Shown here in pieces: positions 23,688 to 34,067 of a stretch of 64,000 nt of DNA. The DNA is taken from NCBI RefSeq assembly GCF_010093815.1, contig NW_022985563.1:574247-638246 (forward strand). The letters are read 5' to 3'. How positions within the stretch are numbered: the first letter of the stretch is position 1; each line of letters opens with the position of its first letter. A model generated the notes under the pieces. That model was not told the DNA's origin. It ran no database searches and saw only the letters and a program-made list of their open reading frames with translations. The position numbers and the translations under genes were made by a program. Source of the stretch: Pseudovirgaria hyperparasitica (lineage: Eukaryota > Ascomycota > Dothideomycetes > Acrospermales > Acrospermaceae).

Positions 23688-24353
23688 CTACATAGATTTG
23701 GTCAACTCACCTATCCTCATCTCATTCGAGGTTGTGCCAAACAAGAAGCTACAGTCAGGCTCATGGAAAGACAGCTTTAGCAGCTGCTCGACTAGGTCTC
23801 CAACCTTCTCTGAGCACGACTTTCTCACACCATGACTGAAGCTGAGCAATAATCCTAGATAGACGGAGTCACCGCCGACCTCGTGTATGCGTGATTCATT
23901 GAACTTCAGTGGTCTTCTTTCCTCTGGTGGGCGCAAATTACAAGCTTGACTGGCCATCAGCGGGTGTGAAGTCTGCCAGACTAACATCGTTTCTAATACA
24001 GCAGTCTGGAAATGTTTCCACACGTTTCCACTCAGGTAGATATATGCTTGTATAATCTTCAAGCCTGACTTAACCAGAGAATGCTAAGTCTCCCGTCCCT
24101 GCGGATCGTTTCGTAAGATTACACTGAAGGCAGCCTCGAAGAGACTATTGCCTGAAGAGCTCTGAGCTATAGATAAGGCATCATGCCAAGCACAGAAGGG
24201 ACTACGCCTCTTAACAACGATGTCAGTTGCCACCAACAGTGCGAATAGTAGGTACATACCTACAGACTGCAGAATCGCAAAGAAAACATCACCCTGTAAA
24301 GGTACGACGAGTATGGTTGACTGAGTACTCTTCTTGCTCTTGCACAGGGGCCG
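23688..24353 (-). pseudogene. Relic coding region with one internal stop, unknown family
   Basis: On the minus strand a single frame is open for about 220 codons from 24353 to 23688, except for one TAG at 24084-24086. The translation reads like protein: a hydrophobic segment (SVGMYLLFALLVATDIVV) near the start, then balanced sequence with FEAAFSVILRND before the stop and GLLLSFSHGVRKSC after it. I do not recognise the family. It may be the upstream part of the ankyrin pseudogene or a separate dead gene. No splice pair that removes the stop is obvious. Confidence 0.4.
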
Positions 24354-25344
24354 CTATCTGGATATCCCTCATAATTTTTTTTAGAGGGCGTTCTTGGAGC
24401 AATCTGCGTCGCCGTGGCTTTGCTGGCGATAAATTTGAGCTATTGATCGTCGGACTCTGTATATCTTGATTGATGTTCGTAAGTGGACGCTTAATTTTCG
24501 TTTGATACTATTATATCTTACGGTACTGCCCTTAGAAATGTTATCAAGAGTTTTACATCCAAGACTGTGATCCATAAGCCTCGCCTAGGCTCAGCAGTTA
24601 TGATCGTTGCTAATTAGTGCGACTCTCAGCTGAAGTAGCAGAGGAATCAATGGCGTTAAAGACACCGATCTGAATCCTCACCTTCACTCATTGTATGCTC
24701 CTTAAAGACGATAGAAAAAGTCCTAGAAGGGAGTACTGCTACTAGGCCTCGGCGTTGATTCACTATTAAATAAGCGTAACCACTATTGTTCCTTCATAAG
24801 TTATTTTGTTTCATCAACCGCTGCCCAAGGATGCGGAAACAGTGGACAGAAGAAATGAGGCTAAGTGTCTAGGTGTACCCCTTTTTCTGAGGCTGATAAC
24901 TGCTAGACAATCAAACACCGAGATAGATTATACTCATATGCACCTTCGACGCTTGTTGTGTGGCTCTGAATTATGTAACCCGAACCATACGGCTCTTCTA
25001 GACTGAACGTAAACCTAATCTAGCTGAGTTTATAGAGCATGAAATGCAAGAGACTTTAGGATCGGGTACCATGAGTCTAAAGTCCGTAAATACAAGGGAG
25101 CTCGTAAGGTATCTGAGAGCTCTTCGCTTCCCATCTGCTTGACCCATGTACGTTGCTTGAAATAGCCGACAGATCGTGATACGACGTAGTGATATCCGCC
25201 GACACCATGCTAATGAAATTTGTTCCCGTGTTGAAACTCCAAGTGATGTTGATTCCAGTCAGTCTTGCTATCGGAATTAACATAGGAAAATTTCATATAT
25301 CTTGTATGCATCTATATCATACTGGAGTCTGACAATGCATGTCA
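24354..25344. other. Intergenic, no supported gene
   Basis: Nearly 1 kb, AT-richer than its neighbours by eye, with scattered short open stretches only. No repeats or RNA genes recognised. Confidence 0.4.
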
Positions 25345-26670
25345 CTAGATACGCCGTCTTTTACGTGTTGGTTTGGTCCTCCTCACATCAGCACACTCTT
25401 GAGTATGAGGCCGCGATCGTTTTCGCTCCGGCTCCTGTGCCGAGTCTGTTGTTGGATTCATGACCACCGAGCATTTCATTGCGGCTATCCTTTTGCTGCG
25501 TCTTGGGGCTGAAGGCGTATGTTTGGAGATGACTGTGTGCTCTTGGTCATGTTCAATGCGCGATTCGCTGATCTGTGCCACGGTTGGGAGATGTTCCCCT
25601 TCTCTGGAACGTTTTCTTGGCCCCCTTTTACCCTTCCCCTCTGCTTTGGACTGTGGTCCGCTTCTACTGGCGGCCGCGGGCTGAACTTTATCAGTGCCAG
25701 CATCAACTTTCGGGTGACCTGATCCATCACTTGGGCCTGAAGCCGAGTCAACGCTATCTCTGATGGAGTTTGGATCTATGGTTGTCGGTTCAGTCTCAGT
25801 TGTTGGCGGATGCTTCGTTGTAGATGCACTGGAGGTTTCGACAAGGGGAACAGGTGGTTGTATGATCCCCCATGTGGTATCTAACTGATCTGCATGCATC
25901 CAGGACATACCTGGGTACTCAGACCAGTCAGGGTTCCATATCTCGAGTTCAGTCCATTCTGCTTTAATAGTCTCGTAGGCTTTTTGTTCGAGGTCGCTTG
26001 CAGTAAGAGACGTCCCTCGTAAAGAAAGCGCTTCGTCTTGGATCCATTTCTGTTCTGCACCTACCTGAAACTTGAACTGATATAGTGGCCGAGACGCGTC
26101 TATGTCCACCTCTTCCCTATCGGGCTTGTCTTCTCCGTCTAATTCGACCTCGTGACCCCAGCGAGCTCTTTCGGGAACCCATGGACCTTTCCTTGAATGC
26201 AGTATATCTTGTCGCCATCCACTTCTTGCACTTGGTGGCCAAGCAGGACCCCAACTAGACTTCCATATCTTCTGCTCAACCCAACGTGCTCTTACGATGT
26301 TTTCTGCATTTATGATAAGATCTTGCGTGTCATCGATTCGATGGGTTGGGCGTCGGATTGTTTCGATGGTTCTCTGTTTAATTATTTGTTCATGGATTTT
26401 TTTGACTTGTTGCATGAATTGCTTGCGAGGGGTAGATCTCTCGAGAACCATGGCTCTGGCCTCCCATTCATCCTCGTCGATCTCCAGCTCGGGTGGCTCA
26501 TCTTGGTTCGAACCAGCTACAAGACCAAATAGATACTGGTAGTCTGGTTCAGGGCCTGTCGACTCGCGACTCTGATATGGAGGTGGTGGGCTACTGGAAC
26601 GATTTGCGAGGGTTTCAAAGGGTGCTAGACCAGCATGCGGTGGATTGGTGCGCGCGTCGAGTAAAGCCAT
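25345..26670 (-). CDS. Hypothetical protein with two W-rich modules and basic C-terminus
   Basis: Intronless, 441 residues, no signal peptide. Two related blocks are visible: ENIVRARWVEQKIWKSSWGP (about residues 125-144) and YETIKAEWTELEIWNPDWSE (about 237-256). Both fit (R/K)AxWxExxIWxxxW, suggesting an internal duplication. The C-terminal third is low-complexity and basic (KGKRGPRKRSREG, PRRSKRIAAMK, TRKRRRI), which suggests nuclear targeting. I have seen similar W-rich proteins in Dothideomycetes but know no function. Coding is supported by length, the ATG context and conserved-looking structure. Confidence 0.7.
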   Translation of the reverse strand: MALLDARTNPPHAGLAPFETLANRSSSPPPPYQSRESTGPEPDYQYLFGLVAGSNQDEPPELEIDEDEWEARAMVLERSTPRKQFMQQVKKIHEQIIKQRTIETIRRPTHRIDDTQDLIINAENIVRARWVEQKIWKSSWGPAWPPSARSGWRQDILHSRKGPWVPERARWGHEVELDGEDKPDREEVDIDASRPLYQFKFQVGAEQKWIQDEALSLRGTSLTASDLEQKAYETIKAEWTELEIWNPDWSEYPGMSWMHADQLDTTWGIIQPPVPLVETSSASTTKHPPTTETEPTTIDPNSIRDSVDSASGPSDGSGHPKVDAGTDKVQPAAASRSGPQSKAEGKGKRGPRKRSREGEHLPTVAQISESRIEHDQEHTVISKHTPSAPRRSKRIAAMKCSVVMNPTTDSAQEPERKRSRPHTQECADVRRTKPTRKRRRI

Positions 26671-27202
26671 AGTGAGGAGATAAAGTAGGAAAGATGTCGA
26701 TGGAATGAGCGGTGCAGGAGAAGGAGAGCCTTATGCGCAATACAATGTTGAATATTGAATATGCAGTGGGGTCATGAACGTCGTCGTATCAAAGCGCACG
26801 GACCTTCGCAACGTCGACGCGCGCGCCTGGCTTTAAGCGCTGTAACTATTTTCGGTGAACCATGATGGTTGCCTTAATTAGCTATTGTCCGTGCCTGATC
26901 CACCTTTTAGCAAAGCAACTGTACTTGATATAATCCATGCATCAACCTATTAAATGTGGACACCGACCACCTAAAGGTGTAAGACAGGCGTTTAAAGCGG
27001 CACAGTCACGTTCTAATTATGTCTTCGGTCGCTCGGGATGCTTCGACTGGACGTAATTCACTCTTATCGCGTCGACTAGGTAGTATCAAACATGGCACAG
27101 TTTAGGAACTTTGTTTCATGCCCATATTGATTGTTTCAAGCTGTCGCCTCCTGGCGCTTACCAGTAGCAATGAGAAAGCTAAAAGGACCCCATCCCTAGA
27201 CA
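26671..27202. promoter_or_regulatory. Divergent intergenic promoter region
   Basis: 532 bases between the starts of two divergent genes, so it must hold both promoters. No specific site identified with confidence. Confidence 0.5.
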
Positions 27203-29003
27203 ATGGTGTTGTTTGGCAAGCCATCTACCATGTTTCCTTTACAGCCTCCGCCAAATACTATCATCTCCTTAATTCCTACGAACGATGATGCGAAGAGCCT
27301 ACTGCACCATGAGCATAATAGACATCTAGTGTCAGAAGTGCCACAGGCCAAAACTGACAGAAAAGGATGTGTTCGTCTCGGATTCAACCTTTCTTTCGCC
27401 CTCTCGACAGAGGCACGAACTACATTGGTCACAATTGGCAAAGACAAGACGCGATGCCAGATCTTTGCAGACGGTTCCTCGATAGGGAAGGTACACTGTA
27501 CCATTGAGATACGAGAAGGTACAACAGATGTGTTCATAATGAAGCGCACAAACAAAGGTTCAATCGGATTCTTTAATAATTCTCCCACCCCTTTGAACAA
27601 GCAAGGCCTTGCGCCCTTGGGTCCTGAGACGAATACCATCTTCGGCATCGGACATCGGAAAGGCGATCTTTACGTATTCGCGGTATATTGGCACAGGGAT
27701 CTGGAATGGCAAGCCCTCGCAAACCGACAGCACCTGTTGTCTCAGACGAGAAGTACCGAGATTGAAATGGAGCCACACGAAATATCTCAGGGCGAAGCAA
27801 GAAGAGTTCTGCGAATCCATACCACACGGACACCTGCAGGCAAACTACGCATGAATTACAAGACCATCAATGAACTCGGGTCAGGAACTTATGGAACAGT
27901 GACCAAGGTCCAAGATGTGGACAGTGGTAACTTGTATGCATGTAAGAAAGTGCGGCTACCTGATGTCCACAACGACTACACGAGCTTTGCGAAGACAAAA
28001 AGGGAGGTCGAGATACCGTTCAAATTCAGTCACGTATGTCTTTTCATATTCTTACACAGAAAGCTACTGATCAAACCAATAGCCTCATATTATCAAGTAT
28101 GTCTTTGCTCAACGAATGGACCAGAAGGGCATTGCATACTTCGAGATCTTCACAGAATTAAAAGATGGCAGTATCGAGGACTTGATTAGGAATGGGGAGA
28201 TGTTTGTGAAGCATAAATCTCTCGGCATACAAGTCTTGTTGAGCATGCTACGAGCCTTGGAATATATCGCTGATCAAGGCTTCATCCACCGCGATATAAA
28301 GCCCGCCAATATTCTCTATAACAAACTCCACAACGGCCAGTTTGAGTTCTGCCTTGCCGATTTTGGTCTCGTCAACATATCATCGAATGCGCGGACCATA
28401 GCAGGAACACCTGTATTCTACGCCCCAGAAATATTGATGGACGCTGGTGCACTGCAAACCCCCAAAGTCGATATCTGGTCCCTCTTCGTCACGTACGCCT
28501 TCATGATCAATGCCAACGGATTGAGGAACAAACTCACGGATAGATTTGAGGAGAACATAAAAGCAGTGCGGGAGGCTGTAGACAACGAACGTTGCACCGA
28601 TCTGGAGCCGATGACTCGTGTTTATCCAGCACACCGCGCTAGCGCACGGCAGATGCTGCAAATACTCAACAACGGGGTCGGTGCTGCAGAGGGCAAGACA
28701 CAGACAATGGAACGTACGAGGATTGCTGCGCCGCTAGCGCAGTCCAAAGCCCTTAAAAGGATCGAAATGGTCGGCCCATCAAATCCACCGAATCCAGCTG
28801 ACCGCAAGGAGGTCAAAGACCGAGGAATGTTCGTGCTTCAGACACGCCAGCCATCTCAGCCTATGAGTTCAAAGGGCTCGAGTGGTTTGATGTCATTGGA
28901 TATACCACCATCGAAGCTTTCCCAGGAGAAAGAGAAGAGCAAAAGGTTCTGGGGACCCCCCCGGAGAACTAGTTCTGGCATGTCGGGAATCGAGTATGAG
29001 TGA
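27203..29003 (+). CDS. FHA-domain Ser/Thr protein kinase
   Basis: Two exons, 27203-28033 and 28083-29003, with a 49-nt intron; 583 residues. An FHA phosphothreonine-binding domain spans roughly residues 57-150 (IGKDKTRCQIF, SSIGKVHCTIE with the conserved Ser and His). The kinase domain starts near 219: glycine loop GSGTYGTV, Lys in YACKKV, HRDIKPANIL, ADFGLV and a short activation segment ending GTPVFYAPEIL. All catalytic residues are present, so activity is likely. The FHA-then-kinase order is shared with the checkpoint kinases Rad53/Chk2, but sequence outside the motifs suggests one of the expanded fungal FHA-kinase families rather than the true orthologue. A C-terminal Ser/Pro-rich tail follows. 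Confidence 0.85.
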
Positions 29004-30185
29004 GTGGGATATACTGTATGGTTACTTTATGGGACTGGAGTACTGTGTCGTAAAGCGCGTTTTTACTCTAAATTGATTGTGTTATCGTATGCTATTTAGA
29101 CCAAAGTGTTCAAGCTAAGCAAAGAGTCTATTCTTTTGATAATTAGTGAAGTTTTAACGTTCAAGCCCCATAACGAGCTAGAATTATGTTCCCTCCTCAA
29201 GAGCAAAGAGATAATACCATGATCTAAAACAGCCATGAGACACATGCATCTTTTGACCACAAGCCCCACTGATCCCTCTCGATTACCAAATTTCATCTGC
29301 GGTAGGGCCTAGCGAATAGGAAGAAGGTTTTATGAAGTTCGCGTCTCATTCTTTTAGTGCGCGTTCCACCTTCTTCCCTTCCAGTTGCCCGCAGCTGTGA
29401 AAGTGCTTCTTGATTTATCACATATCACTGCTTGAGAAGCGGTTCAAAATGCTCTCAGTCTCTTCATAGACTAGGGACTCATCAGCGTCTCAAAATTGCT
29501 CGTTGGGCTGTATGATGGTGGTCCCACGCACGCTTTGCCTGAAATCAGGTAAAGCATCGTCCTAAGGAGACAGATACCGCTCTCTATATCCTAGCTGTGA
29601 AGAGGTTACTTTATCTTCTTGGGCCGCCCCCGTCCCGCCCCCCACGGCAAAGTGTTTCTGTTGCTTCGACTTGATTGATCTCGTTTGTGCCTTTGTGCTC
29701 CAAGGGCTGTATCTCCTCTACCATTGACTATAGAAGCTCCGAGTGGTGCATGATGTCGAGGTTCGAACGTTTTCTCAGAGTAGCAGCTTCTCTGCGTCCA
29801 CATGAAGATAGGATTCGATAGAACGGTCATACCCATTATCAGTATTTTTTATGGTGAAGACAAGGAAACTGTCATGACTTACTCTGTAACCCTTAGATGT
29901 GCTAAACTAAAGTTATAATTTCTGTCTGTATACTCATTATTCAGCTTGTAAGAGGAACATTAGTTTTACATTGTAGATTTAGCTTTATTTAGTAAGAGTA
30001 CTACCTAAGGTAGGTATTCTAGTAACTCTGTAATACTACATTCTGTCTCATACTAGAGGGTACTAGCATACTATACTCTAATGGCTTTTAGCATTGCAAG
30101 GTAATTCTTGATAACCCGAGCAGTGAGCCCACAGAAGGTCCAGTCCCTTGAATACCCATCCTACATCTTGGCATTTAGATCAGTC
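29004..30185. other. Intergenic with AT-rich tract
   Basis: 1.18 kb. A C/G-rich run lies at about 29621-29646. A distinctly AT-rich tract lies at about 29860-30100 with the near-palindrome ACTACCTAAGGTAGGT near 30000-30015. It could be an eroded transposon end, but no terminal repeats or coding relic were found. Confidence 0.4.
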
Positions 30186-31067
30186 TCAGGACCTGAACTG
30201 CTCGCAATCGAGATAGTTCATCTCGATAAACGCAAAATCCGCCTTCAGTCCATATACCTCCTCCCACTTGCTGCTCTCTGGAAGCGCGGGCTTTCCAATC
30301 TCAACATACGCTTTAATTGGTACGGGCGCATACTCTCCTGTTGTAACAGCAGAATCAAAGATGGTAGTGAAGTTATCGCAAAGCTTGCCGTTTGTGATGA
30401 TTTGATTCGACGTGTTGCGGTATAACTCTATGCTATATGGCTGGCTCTTTACAGGCGAAAAGCGAGTCTTGAACAGCGGACTGTCGTGCGGGTGGAGGAT
30501 AGAATAAGCGTCGAAGAGTAGCTCTCCAGGGGATGAAGCGTCGGAGCGATACGCATCACATGGCGGATCGAAGCTCGCAACAATCGGACTCGGCGGCGTG
30601 TAATACGGTTGGGCGCCCGCAATGGCAAGAATGTTTTCACTGATTACTAGACTCTGCGCATACCGGAAAATCGTCTGGCTATCGCCGAAGATGTCAACGA
30701 ACGGCAGATTGACCTCAACCCGCGAAAAATCCGGGATCAAATTCAGGCCGGAGGCTCGGATGTCGTGGTCGTAGACTCCTTGGACGAGGAGAGGGAATTA
30801 ATCGCGTGGAAAGTCTGGTTGCAGGCTGTAGAGTTGATCGAGAAGGATGCGGGCGCCAGCGGGGACAAGGGATTGTGCGTAGGATAGGGAAATGGGGATT
30901 ATGAGAGTTGTGCCATTTGCGGTGCCCGTGGCAAGGTTGGGGTACTGTAAAGCAATAGGATTCGGTTGCGACTGAGTGGTGCAGCCAATTGGGCCGACAA
31001 GAGCAGAGGCGGAGAGGGCCAGGAGAGTAGTGCAGGCGAGATAAGGGGTTGTGTCAAGGGTTTTCAT
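30186..31067 (-). pseudogene. Secreted fungal protein disrupted by one in-frame TAA
   Basis: One minus-strand frame runs from an ATG at 31067 to a stop at 30186, broken only by TAA at 30798-30800. The N-terminus is a signal peptide (ACTTLLALSASALVGP). Sequence on both sides is coherent, with VQGVYDHDIRASGLNLIPDF resuming right after the stop and Cys residues near the C-terminus (CDAYRSD, LCDNF, LDCEQF). It resembles a family of secreted fungal proteins of about 290 residues, possibly related to acetoacetate decarboxylase-like folds, but that link is weak memory. No GT..AG pair that removes the stop and keeps the frame is apparent. Either a recent pseudogene, a readthrough gene or a sequencing error. 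Confidence 0.65.
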
Positions 31068-31561
31068 CGTTGGATATGGATTTTTGCATGTATTGGACCA
31101 AGTTGGTGTTGATTTCAGACCTGTTTCTCATGCCCTGCTTCCAGATATACAGGTTCGAAAAAGCTTAATCTGCACCCCCAGATTTGGCCCCAGGATGACG
31201 ATCTATACTTTCCGTATTGGTACAAGTGGGACTCACCTAGGACAACTAAGTGGACACTTTCGGAGGGGACCGAGCTCATTTAGATCGGATAGCACATTTT
31301 CCGTGTTGCACCACCACCGCAGTAGAGACGTAGCCGATGAAAACGCCAACAGACGAAGCTGTAACAATTGCAAGTCAAAGTGAATTTTATTTTACCAGGT
31401 CATCTAATGTGTCCTCCACCAGTTCGAGCCGACGCATCAGTAGACGTTTACTGTTATGCTGATCAGTGTGATGCAAACCGAATACGCCGCGCAATGCTCA
31501 ACATGGAGTACATTTGGAAGTTGCATACGACAGTTAGCTTATTCAAGAAGAAGTGATATTT
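31068..31561. other. Intergenic, no supported gene
   Basis: 494 bases upstream of the broken secreted-protein gene and past the 3' end of its neighbour. Nothing recognised. Confidence 0.4.
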
Positions 31562-33751
31562 CTAGCGCATCATATAGGAAAAATCTGGTAGATCCATAAG
31601 GACAGATCGAATGACATTCTGGGACTCTTGCTCGTCTGCTAGCGCAAGTGATGCACTGGATGGTGTTCGAGTATGAGCTGCTGGAATTGACTTAGATGGA
31701 GTAGGCGAGGATGGCCGTGTCTGGACCGCTGGGACCGCTGCGTCAAATGGACGAGAATCATGGATCTGCAGTGTAGCTTCGAGAGATCGTGTTGGGGTGG
31801 GATTAAGAACGGTCAAGTCGGCGTCAGCCCAGGTATCATCATTAGCAGTCTGACATGCAGGATAAAGCAGTAGTGAGGGATTAGATGGTTCGGTGGGAAC
31901 TCGATCATGTTGAGTTTGCGCAAAAAGCTGTGTCGTTGTATGTTCCGAGCTTGCACGGCGCTCAGAGGCAAAAGCCGCTCTTGACCCGAATGAATCTACT
32001 CCTTGCTCTATGGTCGTACCAGAGGGTTTCATATCACGCCATTCGTCTTCATCACTTATTCCAGTTTCGACGCTAGGCTTGCCCATCGTGGTAGCATCTC
32101 GCCATGGGTCCGTACCATCCTGCAACGGCCATTGAAGAGAGTCTGGCGACACAGGTACCTTTTCGGCAGGCACCATTGGAGAAATTTTCATGTCTTTTTG
32201 CGCGACACTGTGCATGAGATCGTCGATGGCTGGGCGGAGCGCTTGGTTCTTCGGGCCACTGACGCTCTGAGAACCCCTTGTGTGTTTGTAATGAGACATC
32301 TGGATAGATAAATCTGTTGACATGGGTCGGATCTTTGATAGTGCTTGAACAGCGAATGATACCTTTGCCTTTTTCGGGGAATCTTGAGCTAACTCTTTCG
32401 TCAAATTGTCTTTCAGGTCTGAATTATCTTCTCTCGACGCCGTGGAACTCCATCCAAATTGTGCGAATGAAGACTCAGAAGCTTTACTTTCACTGTTCGA
32501 CTGCAGATCTTCGGTGGATTGTGAACGCTCAGTGATTGTTGATGATGGTGCCTGCAACCTCGTCGGCGCAGTACGCTGAGCAGGATGCTGTGGCTGGTCC
32601 CAACCGAATGCAGCGCCAGGTCTTCCAAGGCTCGGCTTGCCTGTAGCACGATCTTCGACCATCCATCGAATGACCACTTCATTCACATTTTTTCTGACTT
32701 GGGAGTCACGCCATGCGACACGGACATAGTTGTTATTGTCTTTCCCGGTGTCAAATTCTCGCATAGTCTCCTGCCTAGTGAGCCGATACCAAGCCTTTCT
32801 GGAGGATGTTGAGGTCAACATATCATCAATTGGCTGTCCCAGGGACTTTGACTCAGGGGTTTCGCCTAACAAGTCTTCCACGATCGAAGTGTCAATTACG
32901 AAAGATGGGATAGGTGCTGGACTGTTCCTTCGACCGACGGTAGTACTTATTTCATCTTCGCTTGATGTGCCATCCTCAGTCACAGCCGCCTGCTTTTGAT
33001 GGATGGCGAACTGATCATTATCATCATGAGTTCCACGTTTGGGTATTTTGGCAAGCTGGTCAACATCTTCAGTCCCTGGCGAAGGCTCTGCTTTTTCGAG
33101 GTGTCTTATATCGTGGTGCTCGTCCTCGACCGAGGTTCGTGGGGATCCTGAGCTTTCTTTGATGCTACTGGTCTCTGTATGCGACGTTGATGGTCTTGTA
33201 GAGTCTTCTCCAGTATATTGGTATGCGTATTCCTCTCCATCGATGAGTCTTGACGGATGCTGAAATACGGCATTGTTTTGCGGAAGACCTTGACCGTGCT
33301 CTCCCATTTCACTTGCGGTTTCGGGAAGTATGTCAATCGTGGAGAGGGGCGGGCTAGCAATGAATGTAGAAGTAGGTGATGAAGATGAGATGTGAGAGGC
33401 CGTGCTATTCGAAGCCTCATCCTCAAGCTCGTCTTCTAGTCGGTCTGCACGAAGTGTATCTGGGCTTATTTGAGGCGTCTGCGACGTTGCCTGCATTTGG
33501 TCCGACGCGCTTCCGACCCCGGAGTCTTCGGCATGGAAGTCGCCATCGACTTCCAGTTCATCTGCTTTTCCATTCCACGGATCTTCAAAGGCGCCCCAGT
33601 CGTTATCATCATCTCCTTCGTTGGCCCAGCCGGGCGCGTCGTTCCATATTGGCAGAGCTGCAGAGCTTCTAGGAGTAGCGGATGTATTCACATCCAACAG
33701 TGGAGGTGTTTGGTTTGCATTGTCGGCCCAAGGGTCGCCCCAATTGTCCAT
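31562..33751 (-). CDS. Conserved fungal protein with W/D acidic motifs, unknown function
   Basis: Intronless, 729 residues, mostly predicted disordered. Short acidic Trp motifs recur from end to end: DNWGDPWAD at the start, DNDWGAFEDPWNG, TDPWRDA, DEWRDM and DDTWADADL. The only globular-looking segment is about residues 320-385 (AWYRLTRQETMREFD, NYVRVAWRDSQVRKNVNEVV). I recall this segment in Pezizomycotina proteins that databases mislabel as a glucosidase; no hydrolase motif is visible. The W/D motifs resemble short linear motifs that bind adaptor proteins. It shares a 316-base divergent promoter with the acyl-CoA ligase. Confidence 0.82.
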   Translation of the reverse strand: MDNWGDPWADNANQTPPLLDVNTSATPRSSAALPIWNDAPGWANEGDDDNDWGAFEDPWNGKADELEVDGDFHAEDSGVGSASDQMQATSQTPQISPDTLRADRLEDELEDEASNSTASHISSSSPTSTFIASPPLSTIDILPETASEMGEHGQGLPQNNAVFQHPSRLIDGEEYAYQYTGEDSTRPSTSHTETSSIKESSGSPRTSVEDEHHDIRHLEKAEPSPGTEDVDQLAKIPKRGTHDDNDQFAIHQKQAAVTEDGTSSEDEISTTVGRRNSPAPIPSFVIDTSIVEDLLGETPESKSLGQPIDDMLTSTSSRKAWYRLTRQETMREFDTGKDNNNYVRVAWRDSQVRKNVNEVVIRWMVEDRATGKPSLGRPGAAFGWDQPQHPAQRTAPTRLQAPSSTITERSQSTEDLQSNSESKASESSFAQFGWSSTASREDNSDLKDNLTKELAQDSPKKAKVSFAVQALSKIRPMSTDLSIQMSHYKHTRGSQSVSGPKNQALRPAIDDLMHSVAQKDMKISPMVPAEKVPVSPDSLQWPLQDGTDPWRDATTMGKPSVETGISDEDEWRDMKPSGTTIEQGVDSFGSRAAFASERRASSEHTTTQLFAQTQHDRVPTEPSNPSLLLYPACQTANDDTWADADLTVLNPTPTRSLEATLQIHDSRPFDAAVPAVQTRPSSPTPSKSIPAAHTRTPSSASLALADEQESQNVIRSVLMDLPDFSYMMR

Positions 33752-34067
33752 ACTCGCGTCATAGTGTGAGGGAGGCGCTCAACATAGTCAAAATATGTCC
33801 CCTGGCAGGCAGAGAAGCCTGCATTCAGGAAAGACGGAGGAATCTCGTTTCCGTTCTCAACCCCAGGCGCTCGGATCACCGGAATATCCGCGCGTCACGT
33901 CTAGCTGCCGATGCGTCCGCCGACGTCAGACTGTCAACATCTCCGCCATCCGTTCATCCAAAGCTAACGGCTAATGTTGACCGAGGATTACCATGATGCA
34001 GCCAGCAGAGCATCATACTCTCGTTCTGATACGTAAGAATCACCAGCAGTCTGATAGTTGTGATTGA
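33752..34067. promoter_or_regulatory. Divergent promoter region
   Basis: 316 bases separate the ATGs of the W/D-motif gene (minus) and the acyl-CoA ligase gene (plus), so the two must share regulatory DNA. No defined site called. Confidence 0.55.

Noticed and set aside
29621-29646. GC-rich tract as a possible RNA gene
   Set aside because: No tRNA-like box A/box B, cloverleaf or stable fold recognised.
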